DNA of 64,000 bases from Paenibacillus harenae DSM 16969 (GCF_000422465.1 NZ_KE383842.1:227040-291039), one strand, 5' to 3'; shown: positions 36,555 through 45,920, counted from the stretch's first letter. The notes: a model not told the origin generated them from the sequence alone. Numbers and translations are program-made.

Positions 36555-37937
36555 ATGCAAAATCAATCGTTAAACCTGGAGAAATCATCCGTGCAAAGCC
36601 AATCGTTAAATTTGCTCAGTAAGCTCACCCAGATCAAGGAAGTCCGCACCGCCAGGGCATCCAGCTGGGATCAAGACGGCCGTAATCAGGATTACTGGAT
36701 GATTCCCGCCGGTGAATCGGTTGTTCTTGGCGACATCGAAGGGCCGGGCAGCATTTCACATATTTGGATGACATCGTTCTGCCGCAGAACACACGGACCG
36801 AGCGTCATCAATCCGGCAGGCGGCGGCAATATCGCACCGGTGAATGAAATTCATAACGCACTTGGCGTGACGTGGGAGACGGCTGACCCGGCTTGGTACC
36901 GTAAAGTGCTGATCAAGATGACTTGGGACGATCAATCCCATCCGAGCGTGCTTGTCCCTTATGGTGATTTTTTCTGTATCGGCCATTCCATGCCGGGCAA
37001 TTTTGCTTCGCTCCCGTTCACGGTTTCCGCTAAACCGGAGGAACAATTCAAGTTCGGCGGGGTTGCATCGGTAAACTGTTACTTGCCAATGCCCTTCAAT
37101 AAGAGAGCCAAAATCGAAATCATCAATGAAAACGATGTGCCGTTCGGTCTCTATTTCCATATCGACTATGAGCTCTACAAGCAGCCTTTCGGCGATGACA
37201 CGGCTTATTTCCATGCGCAATGGCGCCGTGAGAACCCATGCGATGGCTGGGGTCCCGACCTTCAGGTCAATACGCCGGAGGTGAATCGGGTTGCAAATCT
37301 CGACGGAGCAGGTAACTACGTCATCCTGGAAGCGGAAGGGAAAGGCCATTATATCGGCTGCAATCTGTCCGTTACCCACTTCCAGGGCAGCTGGTGGGGA
37401 GAAGGCGACGATATGTTCTTCATCGACGGCGAGAAGCTGCCAAGCATTGTCGGAACAGGCGCGGAAGATTATTTCAACCATGCCTGGGGCATGCAGAAGA
37501 ACGCGTTTCCGTTTCACGGCTCTATCGTGCACGAGAGCGACGTTCCCGGTTACCAGGTTTCGTACCGCTTCCATATTACCGATCCGGTTCATTTCTCGGA
37601 GAGCATTAAAGTCACCATCGAACATGGGCATGCCAATCATCTATCCGACGACTGGTCATCAACGGCTTATTGGTACCAGACGCTTCCTTCGAAGCCGTTC
37701 GGCATTCTGCCGGTGGAAGAACGCATCCAACCGATGCCGCAATTCCCGAGCCCGGGTCCGCTCAAGAAGGTAGAATTGAATGATGAAATGAAGGAATCCT
37801 ACGAGCTCGCCAAAGAGCGAATGAACGAGTATTCGGAAGGCCGGACGAATCAAGTTCAGAAGAAAGTAGACAGGTTATCCAGACACTCCCAAGGAAACAT
37901 CGAACAGAGCAAGAACATTCGTAGCTCGTTTAAATAA
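36555..37937 (+). CDS. GH172 (DUF2961) family protein, probable fructofuranosidase / difructose-anhydride enzyme
   Basis: 460 residues without signal peptide. DUF2961 signatures: GPGSISHIWMT near 65, EGDDMFFIDGEKLPSIVGTG and AEDYFNHAWGM near 300-315, the region supplying the acidic catalytic residues in the family. DUF2961 proteins were classified as GH172 after a Bifidobacterium member was shown to form and hydrolyse difructose dianhydride I; other members act on alpha-D-arabinofuranosides. Here the neighbours are a fructan-type GH32 and, 16 kb on, a GH91, which favours a fructose substrate. GAGAAATC is a weak site before the ATG. The C-terminal 40 residues are polar. Confidence 0.85.
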   Translation: MQNQSLNLEKSSVQSQSLNLLSKLTQIKEVRTARASSWDQDGRNQDYWMIPAGESVVLGDIEGPGSISHIWMTSFCRRTHGPSVINPAGGGNIAPVNEIHNALGVTWETADPAWYRKVLIKMTWDDQSHPSVLVPYGDFFCIGHSMPGNFASLPFTVSAKPEEQFKFGGVASVNCYLPMPFNKRAKIEIINENDVPFGLYFHIDYELYKQPFGDDTAYFHAQWRRENPCDGWGPDLQVNTPEVNRVANLDGAGNYVILEAEGKGHYIGCNLSVTHFQGSWWGEGDDMFFIDGEKLPSIVGTGAEDYFNHAWGMQKNAFPFHGSIVHESDVPGYQVSYRFHITDPVHFSESIKVTIEHGHANHLSDDWSSTAYWYQTLPSKPFGILPVEERIQPMPQFPSPGPLKKVELNDEMKESYELAKERMNEYSEGRTNQVQKKVDRLSRHSQGNIEQSKNIRSSFK

Positions 37938-37955
37938 ACAGCAGGAGGAATATAC

Positions 37956-39464
37956 GTGAAATTGCCAACTAAAGGGATGATCTCACACCGGGAAGCTTTA
38001 TTGAAAGCGGAACATTCCATCGCCAAAATTAAAGAAACCGTAAGCAAAGATTTAAGCAGGCAAAAATATCATTTTATGGCACCTGCTTATTGGATCAACG
38101 ATCCGAACGGGTTGATCTTTTACAAAGGGGAATATCATCTCTTCTATCAGCATTATCCGTACGGTTCCAGGTGGGGCGCGATGCACTGGGGACATGCAAA
38201 GAGCAAGGACCTCATACATTGGGAACATCTGCCAATCGCTCTCGCACCGAGCGAGCCCTATGATTTGCATGATCGCGGAGGCTGCTTCTCCGGATGCGCC
38301 GTGGATGACAACGGTGTCCTCACCCTGCTGTACACGGGAACCATTCTAATTGAGGACGGGCAGGTGATCCAGACCCAATGCCTGGCAACAAGTGAAGACG
38401 GCATCACCTTCGAGAAATTTGAAGGCAACCCTGTTATTCCGGGCCCTCCGGAAGATGGCTCTGTGGATTTTCGCGATCCAAAAGTATGGAAACACGGTGA
38501 ACTCTGGTATATGGTAGTTGGCTCTAGGAAAGACAATACCGGGAAGGCGCTGCTATACAAATCGCCTGACCTTCGTGCCTGGGAATATGGCGGGGTACTT
38601 GCGGAAAGTGACGGTACAATGGGTTATATGTGGGAATGTCCGGATTTCTTCCCGCTCGGCGGACGGCACGTCCTGATGTTTTCGCCCATGGGAATGGGAA
38701 ATCGAACAACGATTTACCTTGTCGGAGATATGGATTATGAGACAGGGAAATTCACCTGGGATACGATGGGAGATATCGACCATGGGTACGAATATTACGC
38801 GCCGCAATCGTTTCTCGATGGCAAGGGAAGAAGAGTGATTATTGCCTGGTTGAACGCTTGGGATTGGATGCCATGGTTCAAAGACTTCGGTCCTACGGAG
38901 AAGAATCACTGGTGCGGCGCAATGTCTGCGCCGAGAACCGTGGAATTGGATACCGACGGCAGGTTGAGATTTGCGCCTGTGGAGGAATTGAAGGTGCTTC
39001 GCCGAGAGCATGTTCGTCTGGAGAATACGATCATCTCCCCGGGGGCCGACGTGTTGCCCAAGTATGCAGCAAGCGATTGCGTGGAAATCATCGCGGAGTT
39101 TCAATTGGCCGGTTGTACAGCGGAGGAGATCGGATTCGTGCTTCGATCCTCTACCGATGGAACGCAGCGGACGATGCTCGTCTACCATTTGCCGACAAAC
39201 GAGCTTCGTTTCGACCGGAATCAGTCCGATGGATGGAGCGAGGGCGTACCGTCGGTTATTTTGGAAAGATCGGGCGAAGAATCTTTGAAATTCCACATTT
39301 TCATCGACACCTGTGTGGTCGAAGTCTATACGGATCATTACCGTACCGTGATGACCAATAATATATATCCGGATCCGGGCAGCATCCATATGGAAGTTTT
39401 CTCAACCGGCGGCCAGGTCACGTTGAGTTCGATCGATATCTGGAAACTGTGTTCCGCTTGGTAA
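37956..39464 (+). CDS. GH32 beta-fructofuranosidase, cytoplasmic
   Basis: 502 residues, no signal peptide. All three acidic GH32 motifs are present: nucleophile Asp in WINDPNGL (about residue 47), the RDP of FRDPKVW (about 172), and the acid/base Glu in WECPDFF (about 228). A C-terminal beta-sandwich follows (VEVYTDHYRTVMTNN). It hydrolyses sucrose, sucrose-6-phosphate or fructo-oligosaccharides such as inulobiose inside the cell. GTG start after AGGAGGA. With no phosphotransferase gene nearby and an ABC importer upstream, an unphosphorylated substrate is likely. It ends the operon. Confidence 0.92.
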   Translation: MKLPTKGMISHREALLKAEHSIAKIKETVSKDLSRQKYHFMAPAYWINDPNGLIFYKGEYHLFYQHYPYGSRWGAMHWGHAKSKDLIHWEHLPIALAPSEPYDLHDRGGCFSGCAVDDNGVLTLLYTGTILIEDGQVIQTQCLATSEDGITFEKFEGNPVIPGPPEDGSVDFRDPKVWKHGELWYMVVGSRKDNTGKALLYKSPDLRAWEYGGVLAESDGTMGYMWECPDFFPLGGRHVLMFSPMGMGNRTTIYLVGDMDYETGKFTWDTMGDIDHGYEYYAPQSFLDGKGRRVIIAWLNAWDWMPWFKDFGPTEKNHWCGAMSAPRTVELDTDGRLRFAPVEELKVLRREHVRLENTIISPGADVLPKYAASDCVEIIAEFQLAGCTAEEIGFVLRSSTDGTQRTMLVYHLPTNELRFDRNQSDGWSEGVPSVILERSGEESLKFHIFIDTCVVEVYTDHYRTVMTNNIYPDPGSIHMEVFSTGGQVTLSSIDIWKLCSAW

Positions 39465-39484
39465 GAATATAGAATAGCCAGCTT

Positions 39485-39517
39485 CCCGGTCAGCCGATAT
39501 GCGGACCGGGTTTTACT
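39485..39517 (+). terminator. Terminator after the GH172-GH32 operon
   Basis: CCCGGTC and GACCGGG, with an additional inner CCG/CGG, followed by TTTT. Confidence 0.75.
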
Positions 39518-39671
39518 ATTAAAAGGTGAAGGAAAGAAACATACATTTTGGCGCGATGTAAGCTAGAGGAACGAAATTTATATGCGGGATAGGAAATGAA
39601 CATGGAGGATGTCAAACGACGAATCGCTAGTTTTTGTCCGCTTGTGCAAGGATGGCGGATGCGATCACAAT

Positions 39672-39757
39672 AGCATCCGGTGTTTTCATTCCGTATTTAC
39701 CTCGTAGAAAAGCGGCTGAAGGTGGTGTGGGGCATTGGGTACAAGATGGAGAAATAG
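39672..39757 (+). pseudogene. C-terminal remnant of an OmpR-type response regulator
   Basis: An open stretch with no start reads FRIYLVEKRLKVVWGIGYKM-EK and stops. LKVVWGIGYKMEK is the unmistakable end of a winged-helix response regulator. The TAG overlaps the start of the kinase gene, the usual arrangement of such pairs. Everything upstream (39518-39671) is unrelated and includes a hairpin CGGATGC/GCATCCG at 39656-39679, so the regulator has been lost by deletion. Confidence 0.75.
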
Positions 39758-41963
39758 ACTTGCTGTTTTTATCTACGCGCTCTTATTTATTATCGGACTG
39801 AGCGGACCGTTAACGTTGATTGCCATGGGCGGCAATTACATGCATCGAGATTACTACCACTCGCCGGAATTTCGTAGTCAGATAGACCAATTCGCCCACT
39901 ATTTAAACCAATTCGAGCTCAATGCGATTTCGTTGGAGGACGCCAAAACGACCATTACGGTTAGTGAGGGAGAGATTATTCAGTATCGGAACGGCCTGGG
40001 CACTTTAACCGATAATATGACAACGATAAAGGATCAATACGCGTTCCGCATTGAGGAGGCATTAGCGGCCGATAATCAGGAAGCGGCGGATTTCTATACG
40101 GCGGAGAGGGATCGGAGAATAGAGGAAGTCACCAAGGAGTTTAAGGACGATGAGTATGTGAAAACCGTGCTTGCGAAAGACAAGGAGCAGAGAATCGACA
40201 ACTACTACGAGGATCGGGAGAGCTACCGTGCCGAATACGTCAACTACAGGAAGAAATTTGACTATTATTTCATGAATAGCCTTAACGGCAAAGTGTATAC
40301 GAACCTTGGCGTATTGAAAGAAAGTTCGGCCGACCGCAAGATGAACGTCAAGCTGTTCACGACCCGATATACGATACCGATCGATCATTCGTTCCAGCAC
40401 TGGATTTCGGAACTTATTAATCAATCCTTCGCCCCTTATGAAGGCCGTATCGGGGTGTCTAATACCAGCCCCATCGTTATCGAAGCAGATCGCTATAGAC
40501 AGGTTCAGATCGTATTGCTGGTCTACACTCTGGCAAGCATCGCTGGACTAATCGTATTCTTCTATCGGATCAAGGAAGCGAAGGGGTTGCCTATAGACCA
40601 AGGAAGATGGGCGCACTATTATAATAAGCTGCCTATCGATGCCAGAGGGCTGCTGCTCTTGGCAACAGGCTTGGGAGCTATAGGACTGTTGCTTTCCTTC
40701 TCCTATCAATTCCATGCCGTATTCGACCGGTCTTGGAGCACCGGCAGGAAGCTAGCTATCATAATCGTTATCGCGGCGGTTTGTTGGGCCCTTACAATGG
40801 TGCAAGGGCAACTGCTGTATGCGGGGCGGCAGGACCCGGGGAGCTTCAAGCGAGTATGGGAACATGCTCTGTTGAATAAGGCGTGGAGAAGCATACGGTC
40901 ATTCGCTGCACATATCATCGGAAGCGTGAAGGATGCATTCCTCATTAAGAGTACTGGCACTCAGCTAGTCATTCTGTTACTGGTTGTGTTCGGCCTAGGC
41001 GCTGCAGGCAATCTTATGTTCTTTGGAAGTCGAATGACATTGGAGCCAGTCTCTACGATCCTCTATATCGTCCTGCTTATCTTCGTCGGACTACCCATCA
41101 TCTTGCTGCTTATTAATAAAGTCGCGTATTTCAATCGAATCGTTAAAGCTGCGAATGAGTTAGCAGCGGGAAGCTTGGCGGAAGAGTTGCCGGTGAAGGG
41201 CAAGACCGCATTGACCGGTCTGGCGGCCAACATTAACGTATTAAAGAGCGGCGTAAAGACGTTGCAGAACGAGCAGGCTCGGAGCGAGCGGCTTAAGACG
41301 GAGCTTATTACGAACGTCAGTCATGACCTGCGGACACCGCTTACTTCAATTATTACATATACAGGCTTATTGAAAGCGGAGGACGTATCGAGCGAGGAGA
41401 GATTAGCCTACATAGACATCATAGACAAAAAATCGAAGCGGCTAAAGGTGCTGATCGACGATCTGTTCGAGGTCTCGAAAATGGCAAGCGGCAATGTGGA
41501 ACTAACGCTAGCGAGGGCCGATCTAGTCCAACTTTTGCAGCAGGCACTCGCTGAATATGATAATGCGATTGAAGGCTCTACCGTCCAGTTCCGGGTCACG
41601 ATACCAGAAATGCCTGTATATGCATGTGTAGACGGGCAGAAGCTATGGCGCATGTTCGACAACTTAATCGGGAATATGATGAAATACTCCTTAGACCACT
41701 CACGAGCGTATATCACGATATCCATAGTAGACCACCAACAGGTGTTCGTCACGTTCAAAAATGTATCGAAGTACGAATATAGCGAAAATGGAGAGGAGCT
41801 GCTTGAACGGTTCAAACGTGGCGATACGTCACGACATACGGATGGTTCCGGTCTTGGTCTCGCCATCACGAAATCGATCGTGGATCTACATGACGGTCGC
41901 ATGTCTATCGAGACGGATGGGGATTTGTTTAAGGTTATCGTCGCTCTAAAGGTGGAGCCATAA
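39735..41963 (+). CDS. Sensor histidine kinase, orphaned
   Basis: 742 residues. One N-terminal helix, an external domain of about 220 residues (31-250, helical and charged), then some six more membrane segments to about residue 465. A HAMP-like region and the kinase follow: HisKA box NVSHDLRTPLTSIITYTGLL, N box NLIGNMMKYSLDHS, and G boxes DGSGLGLAITKSIVDLHDGR. Start TTG within the tail of the deleted regulator (GGTGGTGTGGGG upstream). The large sensor is intact, but its partner at the normal place is missing, so it is either silent or signals to a regulator elsewhere. Confidence 0.88.
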   Translation: MGTRWRNRLAVFIYALLFIIGLSGPLTLIAMGGNYMHRDYYHSPEFRSQIDQFAHYLNQFELNAISLEDAKTTITVSEGEIIQYRNGLGTLTDNMTTIKDQYAFRIEEALAADNQEAADFYTAERDRRIEEVTKEFKDDEYVKTVLAKDKEQRIDNYYEDRESYRAEYVNYRKKFDYYFMNSLNGKVYTNLGVLKESSADRKMNVKLFTTRYTIPIDHSFQHWISELINQSFAPYEGRIGVSNTSPIVIEADRYRQVQIVLLVYTLASIAGLIVFFYRIKEAKGLPIDQGRWAHYYNKLPIDARGLLLLATGLGAIGLLLSFSYQFHAVFDRSWSTGRKLAIIIVIAAVCWALTMVQGQLLYAGRQDPGSFKRVWEHALLNKAWRSIRSFAAHIIGSVKDAFLIKSTGTQLVILLLVVFGLGAAGNLMFFGSRMTLEPVSTILYIVLLIFVGLPIILLLINKVAYFNRIVKAANELAAGSLAEELPVKGKTALTGLAANINVLKSGVKTLQNEQARSERLKTELITNVSHDLRTPLTSIITYTGLLKAEDVSSEERLAYIDIIDKKSKRLKVLIDDLFEVSKMASGNVELTLARADLVQLLQQALAEYDNAIEGSTVQFRVTIPEMPVYACVDGQKLWRMFDNLIGNMMKYSLDHSRAYITISIVDHQQVFVTFKNVSKYEYSENGEELLERFKRGDTSRHTDGSGLGLAITKSIVDLHDGRMSIETDGDLFKVIVALKVEP

Positions 41964-41999
41964 CAAATAAGGCGCGGCTGAGAAGCCGCGCATTTGTTA
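41961..41999 (+). terminator. Hairpin after the kinase gene
   Basis: TAACAAATAAGGCGCGGCT pairs with AGCCGCGCATTTGTTA around GAGA, with a two-base bulge. The stem includes the kinase stop codon. There is no long T-run. Confidence 0.6.
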
Positions 42000-42086
42000 C
42001 ATGCTAGTTCGCTGCCGGGAAAATTGGACGGTGACACCGACAATTGCATTGTCCCAGGCTACCTTTGCAACTAACTCCAGAATGGA

Positions 42087-42605
42087 GTGTCAGAAAGCAT
42101 GCTTTTTGAGACGCGGGTCGATAAGCAAAGCGGAAAGGACTTTGATCGACCACGCTATCAGGCTATGCGTCTGATGATCCACGAAGGCGACCTGGTTTAC
42201 GTGGATGCCTTGGACCGGCTGGGTCGGGATTACGACGGAATCATTAGTGAATGGAAGTACATCACGCGGGAGATCGGTACAGATATTGTGTGCTTGGATA
42301 ATGAAACCTTATTCGATAGCCGGAAGTTTAAAACGATGGGCGACAGTTTTTAGCTTGTTGGCGTATGTGGCCGAGCAGGAACGGAAAAAGAACCGGCAGC
42401 GTCAGGCGGAAGGGATAGAGGTTGCCCGAGCGGATGGGGTGACGTTCGGGAGGCCTAGGCAGGAGATAGACGACAAGTTTATCCAGGCATATCTTGGAAA
42501 AATGGTCGTATGACCGCGACGGAGGCTATGCGGCAGATCGGCATGAAGAAGCCAACCTTTTATCGGCGTGTAAAGGAGTATGAGCAGAGGATAATGGAAG
42601 CCTAA
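42087..42605 (+). pseudogene. Serine resolvase/invertase gene relic
   Basis: Three successive frames together read as a serine recombinase without its first ~25 residues (the catalytic-serine strand). They are FETRVDKQSGKDFDRPRYQA and YVDALDRLGRDYDGI in the first frame; VFSLLAYVAEQERKKNRQRQ, GVTFGRPRQEIDDKF in the second; and ATEAMRQIGMKKPTFYRRVK, EYEQRIMEA in the third, ending at TAA 42603. Frames change near 42345 and 42505. The catalytic start is missing, so no activity is expected. It marks this region as a site of repeated insertion. Confidence 0.85.
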
Positions 42606-42703
42606 AAACAATGTTCGGGATTTCGCAAAGCTGTCAATTTTACCAATCGGCTTAAGAGGTGGAAGCCGGTAAATTAAGGTATATCAATTTTAAATACTCA
42701 CCA

Positions 42704-43018
42704 TTATCCCCCGTCTAACACTAAAAACTTTTCCATTAGACCCGCCATCTCTTGAGTAGCTTTCACGGTATGTACTGGCCAACATTCCCCGTGGAATGTA
42801 CAACTTTTCGGATCATCTGGATCAGTCGATGTAATGCATATGACGTCGTTAGAATATAGAAACTCGACATTTCCTTCTTGGTCTTCAGCAATTAGATACA
42901 TATACTCATCTTCATCCAAATCTTCAGGAAAAGCCACAAGATGATTCGGGATAAATAACTTTGCCGGTTTACTTGTTTTTGAGTTGATCAAAACTGTAAA
43001 AGCTTTCTTTTCTTTCAT
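42704..43018 (-). CDS. Small protein of unknown function under a hairpin-controlled start
   Basis: 104 residues, acidic, no membrane segment. Recognisable stretches: INSKTSKPAKLFIPNHLVAF, DEDEYMYLIAEDQEGNVEFL, and two Cys in SCTFHGECWPVH. No family recognised. The ATG is preceded by GTGAGG at 8 bases, but that site lies within one arm of a 14-bp stem (43019-43063), and a nine-codon frame ends on its ATG (ATGA). These features argue that it is a real, regulated gene. It lies between resolvase and IS66 relics. Confidence 0.6.
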   Translation of the reverse strand: MKEKKAFTVLINSKTSKPAKLFIPNHLVAFPEDLDEDEYMYLIAEDQEGNVEFLYSNDVICITSTDPDDPKSCTFHGECWPVHTVKATQEMAGLMEKFLVLDGG

Positions 43019-43063
43019 GGGAATAACCTCACTTTCTCATCCATTTACAGTGAAGTTATTCCC
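43019..43063 (-). promoter_or_regulatory. 5' leader hairpin that buries the ribosome binding site, with leader peptide
   Basis: In the minus-strand transcript GGGAATAACTTCAC pairs with GTGAGGTTATTCCC along all 14 positions (one G-U), with a 17-base loop. The right arm contains the Shine-Dalgarno sequence and ends next to the ATG at 43018. An ATG in the loop opens a nine-codon frame (MDEKVRLFP) whose TGA overlaps that ATG. Ribosomes on the leader would open the stem. A DNA operator is an alternative reading. Confidence 0.5.
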
Positions 43064-43159
43064 ATTTCATAACTATCATACTTGAACATCAACACTCGCC
43101 CCTTCAACATCGACAATGAAAAACCACCCGCCGGTGACCATGAACCGCCGTTTATACGG

Positions 43160-43436
43160 ATCGATGCGTCAACAACCCCGATGAGCGCTCGATCAAGCCA
43201 TTCGTAATCGGGAGAAAAAACTGGTTATTTGCGAATACGCCTCGCGGCGCGAAGGCAAGTGCGGCGATCTACAGCGTCATCGAGACGGCGAAGGAAAACG
43301 GACTTCTTCCATTTCAATATTTAAAGTGCCTGTTCGAGCAGCTTCCGCAGCTTTCGGATTCACAAAATCCAGAGGCGCTCGAGCCTTATTTGCCATGGTC
43401 ATCTATGCTTCCGATTACTTGTCGCGTTATGGGATA
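43160..43436 (+). pseudogene. IS66 transposase C-terminal relic
   Basis: Plus-strand reading NNPDERSIKPFVIGRKNWLF, ANTPRGAKASAAIYSVIETA, NGLLPFQYLKCLFEQLPQL, LEPYLPWSSMLPITCRVMG then stop. This is the last ~90 residues of IS66 TnpC without its catalytic part. It is a different copy from those at 22.6 and 26.5 kb. No terminal repeat follows. It lies directly beside the AT-rich island to its right. Confidence 0.85.
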
Positions 43437-43501
43437 GGTATCGTAAAACTTTTGGTCTCAGATGGAGATGGAGCTAGTTGTACGTGATGGGACGCTTACT
43501 T

Positions 43502-45820
43502 TTATGCAGATAATGTATGAACTCCACGAATTACGTTCAGAGTTCTCTCAACATAACTTTGCAATTCGATTTCATTCAGTGATTCACTATCTGCAAAAGG
43601 ATTTTTATCATGATGGTACTTTTTGCTAAAATCATTGATTTCTTCAAGCTCAGATAATTGAGGCTGCATTTGAATAACAGCTGGAGAATACCCATTTCTG
43701 ACCTTATCAATAAAATTACCTAACCATTCATCATTCTTAAAGTCCTTTGGAAAGCGAATTCTAAGATTTCCTTCAATTAGTGGTCGGATGCATCTAGCTA
43801 CTGCCCGTAGATCGAGTTTAGAATTCCCTTCTAAAAAGTCAGCTAAAGCGAAAAAACCCTGATAGTAATCATTCTTTGTTTCTTCTTCAATGTTCCAGAT
43901 ATCTATTTTGCTATCTGTTATTCCATCGCGCCGTATACATAATTGCGTAAGAAGTGATGACTTATCAGCAAATTTTTGCCACAGTATCCTTGCAAAATAA
44001 GAGTCATGCGTTAGAACGAGTACTTGTTTTGCTAAGTTACTAAATCTTAGAATCTGATCAGCGGTGTAGTTTTTTCTATGACTATCTAGACTCGATATTG
44101 GATCATCGAATATCACTACTTTGCTTTGAACATCTGAATCTGTTTCCAATTTAGCAAGGAAAAATGCAAATGCCAGGCAACTCTTGTCTCCCTCGCTTAG
44201 GGTATTACTAAATGAAGGCTTAGAAATTGGGGATTTTTCGTTACCGAGATCAACTTTGTAACCATTAATTGTGAGTGCAAAGTTGCTACTTGGTTTACCA
44301 CCTAAAAAACTCGATTTGTATTCTGTTATTGTGAAACTTGCCCCGCAATTTTTTAAATGAAAATTAATTCTTTCCTCATATCTTGTAAAAATTGTTTCTG
44401 TATATGCATCAAGATCTGATTTAGTTTGTTTTTTGCTTCTTTCCAACGAACGTAATAATTCTAGATGTTCTCGATATTTTTTTATGATGGTTACTTTATC
44501 TTCTGAATATCGTAGTTCGATATTCCTCAGATTGTTTAATCTTGTTTTAGTATTTTGTATGTTTATTGTATCGATACTTTTCTTTCTATGTTCAACTAGA
44601 TCATTTAATTCATTTATTTCATTGTTGTATGTTTGAATTCTATCAAGTAAAGATAAATAATTGTTTATATGGGTTATTAATGATTCGGGGATAGCTATCT
44701 CCTCTAATGGTGTTGATTTTTTAGCATTAATTAGTGAAATAATCTCCTCAGTGAATCCTTTCCAAATTGTACTTGAGTATTCTAGGTCGAAATAAAGTTC
44801 TTTATCAAAAGAAATGTACTGCTTCCAATAAATGGAAATTTCAGTGTTCATTTTAACTGCATTTTGTAAAATGAATATTTTCTCTGTACTGAATATCTGA
44901 CTGAATGATGATTCTAAATTTGCGATAATGCTTTTTGCCTTGTTATATTCTTCGCTGAAGAAGCTTTGAAATGCTTTTACGATGTTAACTTGACTTATAT
45001 CTTGATTACAAAAAGGACATGTATCATTAGTCATGTGATTAACGCCGTATTCTAACCATTTTTCTCCTTCAGAAGTATCTAACTTTTTATGTATATGTTC
45101 TTTAGTTAATACTTCAGCATCGTGCATTAGATTCTTAAGCACAGTTCGTTCAAAGTTGGATAGAAATTTATCTTTATCGAATGGAGGGAGGTTTAGAAGA
45201 TTAAATGCAGATTTCCCCTTGACTTCAGTTTCCTTCTCAATTGCCTTAAGCATCATTTCTTGCTTTGATATCTCGGTTTCAAGATTATCCATGTGTTTTA
45301 AAGATAAGAATTCAGAGTATGTGATAATACCGTGAGTTCCTGAAACAATGTCTTTTTCAAGTTGTTTTTTTAAATTGTTAGCAGCTTTTAATTGCTCATC
45401 ATCATTAAAAAGCTTATCAACGTACTCAACTCCTTTTTTTCCGATAGTGAATAAGTACATTTTCTTCTTTTGATCGTGTTCAACAATATATCCTGAAAAA
45501 ACATTTTGATTTACAAAATGAGAGTCAAAAATTTCGGTATCGAATGTTGGTTTTACTAACCATTTGTTGCCCTTAAATTTAACCATTCCATTGTCTGTGA
45601 GAATTTCTATGCTTTGTTCTTCATTGGAACCCAAAGTTTTCCTTCCCAATATCAAATCGTTGTTCTGATCATGAAGTGATCTTAAAATATGCGACAGGGT
45701 TGTTTTTCCCCGCCCGTTTTCAGAATAAATAAGATTCATCCTATTGAACTGGATTTCACCTTTAGATGCAAAAGATCTAAATTTACCTGTGTTGTTGATT
45801 TTGACAATCTTTTTTATCAT
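43502..45820 (-). CDS. AAA_13 ATPase with zinc hook, RloC/PrrC-like putative anticodon nuclease
   Basis: About 772 residues. ABC-type ATPase split by a long coiled coil: Walker A YSENGRGKTTLS near residue 35, signature TLSEGDKSCLAFAFFLAKLE and Walker B VVIFDDPISSLDSHRK in the second half, then VLVLTHDSYFAR. The coiled coil contains CPFC at about 268-271, a Rad50/RloC-type zinc hook. The C-terminal region has Arg-x3-Glu (RPLIE, about 679-683) and KKYHHDKN (His about 736), resembling the Arg-Glu-His set of PrrC/RloC tRNA nucleases. AGAGGGG supports the ATG at 45820 rather than 45847. Other AAA_13 defence ATPases remain possible. Confidence 0.8.
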   Translation of the reverse strand: MIKKIVKINNTGKFRSFASKGEIQFNRMNLIYSENGRGKTTLSHILRSLHDQNNDLILGRKTLGSNEEQSIEILTDNGMVKFKGNKWLVKPTFDTEIFDSHFVNQNVFSGYIVEHDQKKKMYLFTIGKKGVEYVDKLFNDDEQLKAANNLKKQLEKDIVSGTHGIITYSEFLSLKHMDNLETEISKQEMMLKAIEKETEVKGKSAFNLLNLPPFDKDKFLSNFERTVLKNLMHDAEVLTKEHIHKKLDTSEGEKWLEYGVNHMTNDTCPFCNQDISQVNIVKAFQSFFSEEYNKAKSIIANLESSFSQIFSTEKIFILQNAVKMNTEISIYWKQYISFDKELYFDLEYSSTIWKGFTEEIISLINAKKSTPLEEIAIPESLITHINNYLSLLDRIQTYNNEINELNDLVEHRKKSIDTINIQNTKTRLNNLRNIELRYSEDKVTIIKKYREHLELLRSLERSKKQTKSDLDAYTETIFTRYEERINFHLKNCGASFTITEYKSSFLGGKPSSNFALTINGYKVDLGNEKSPISKPSFSNTLSEGDKSCLAFAFFLAKLETDSDVQSKVVIFDDPISSLDSHRKNYTADQILRFSNLAKQVLVLTHDSYFARILWQKFADKSSLLTQLCIRRDGITDSKIDIWNIEEETKNDYYQGFFALADFLEGNSKLDLRAVARCIRPLIEGNLRIRFPKDFKNDEWLGNFIDKVRNGYSPAVIQMQPQLSELEEINDFSKKYHHDKNPFADSESLNEIELQSYVERTLNVIRGVHTLSA

Positions 45821-45885
45821 CTTATCGACCCCTCTGCTAAATTTCATGCTTGTCTTATATTAACATGTTAGGAAATGTCTAATAA

Positions 45886-45920
45886 AGAAAAACGTTGGGT
45901 AAAATACCCAACGTTTTTCT
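45886..45920. promoter_or_regulatory. Perfect 16-bp palindrome between divergent defence genes
   Basis: AGAAAAACGTTGGGTA and TACCCAACGTTTTTCT are exact inverted arms around AAA. It looks like a strong bidirectional terminator, yet it sits between the 5' ends of two divergent genes, 65 bases from one and 81 from the other. It could end a short RNA from either side, insulate the promoters, or be an operator. Confidence 0.6.

Noticed and set aside
41333..42017. Long minus-strand open frame under the kinase gene
   Set aside because: It is antisense to well-conserved kinase motifs, has a Ser/Arg-rich shadow composition and no ribosome binding site.
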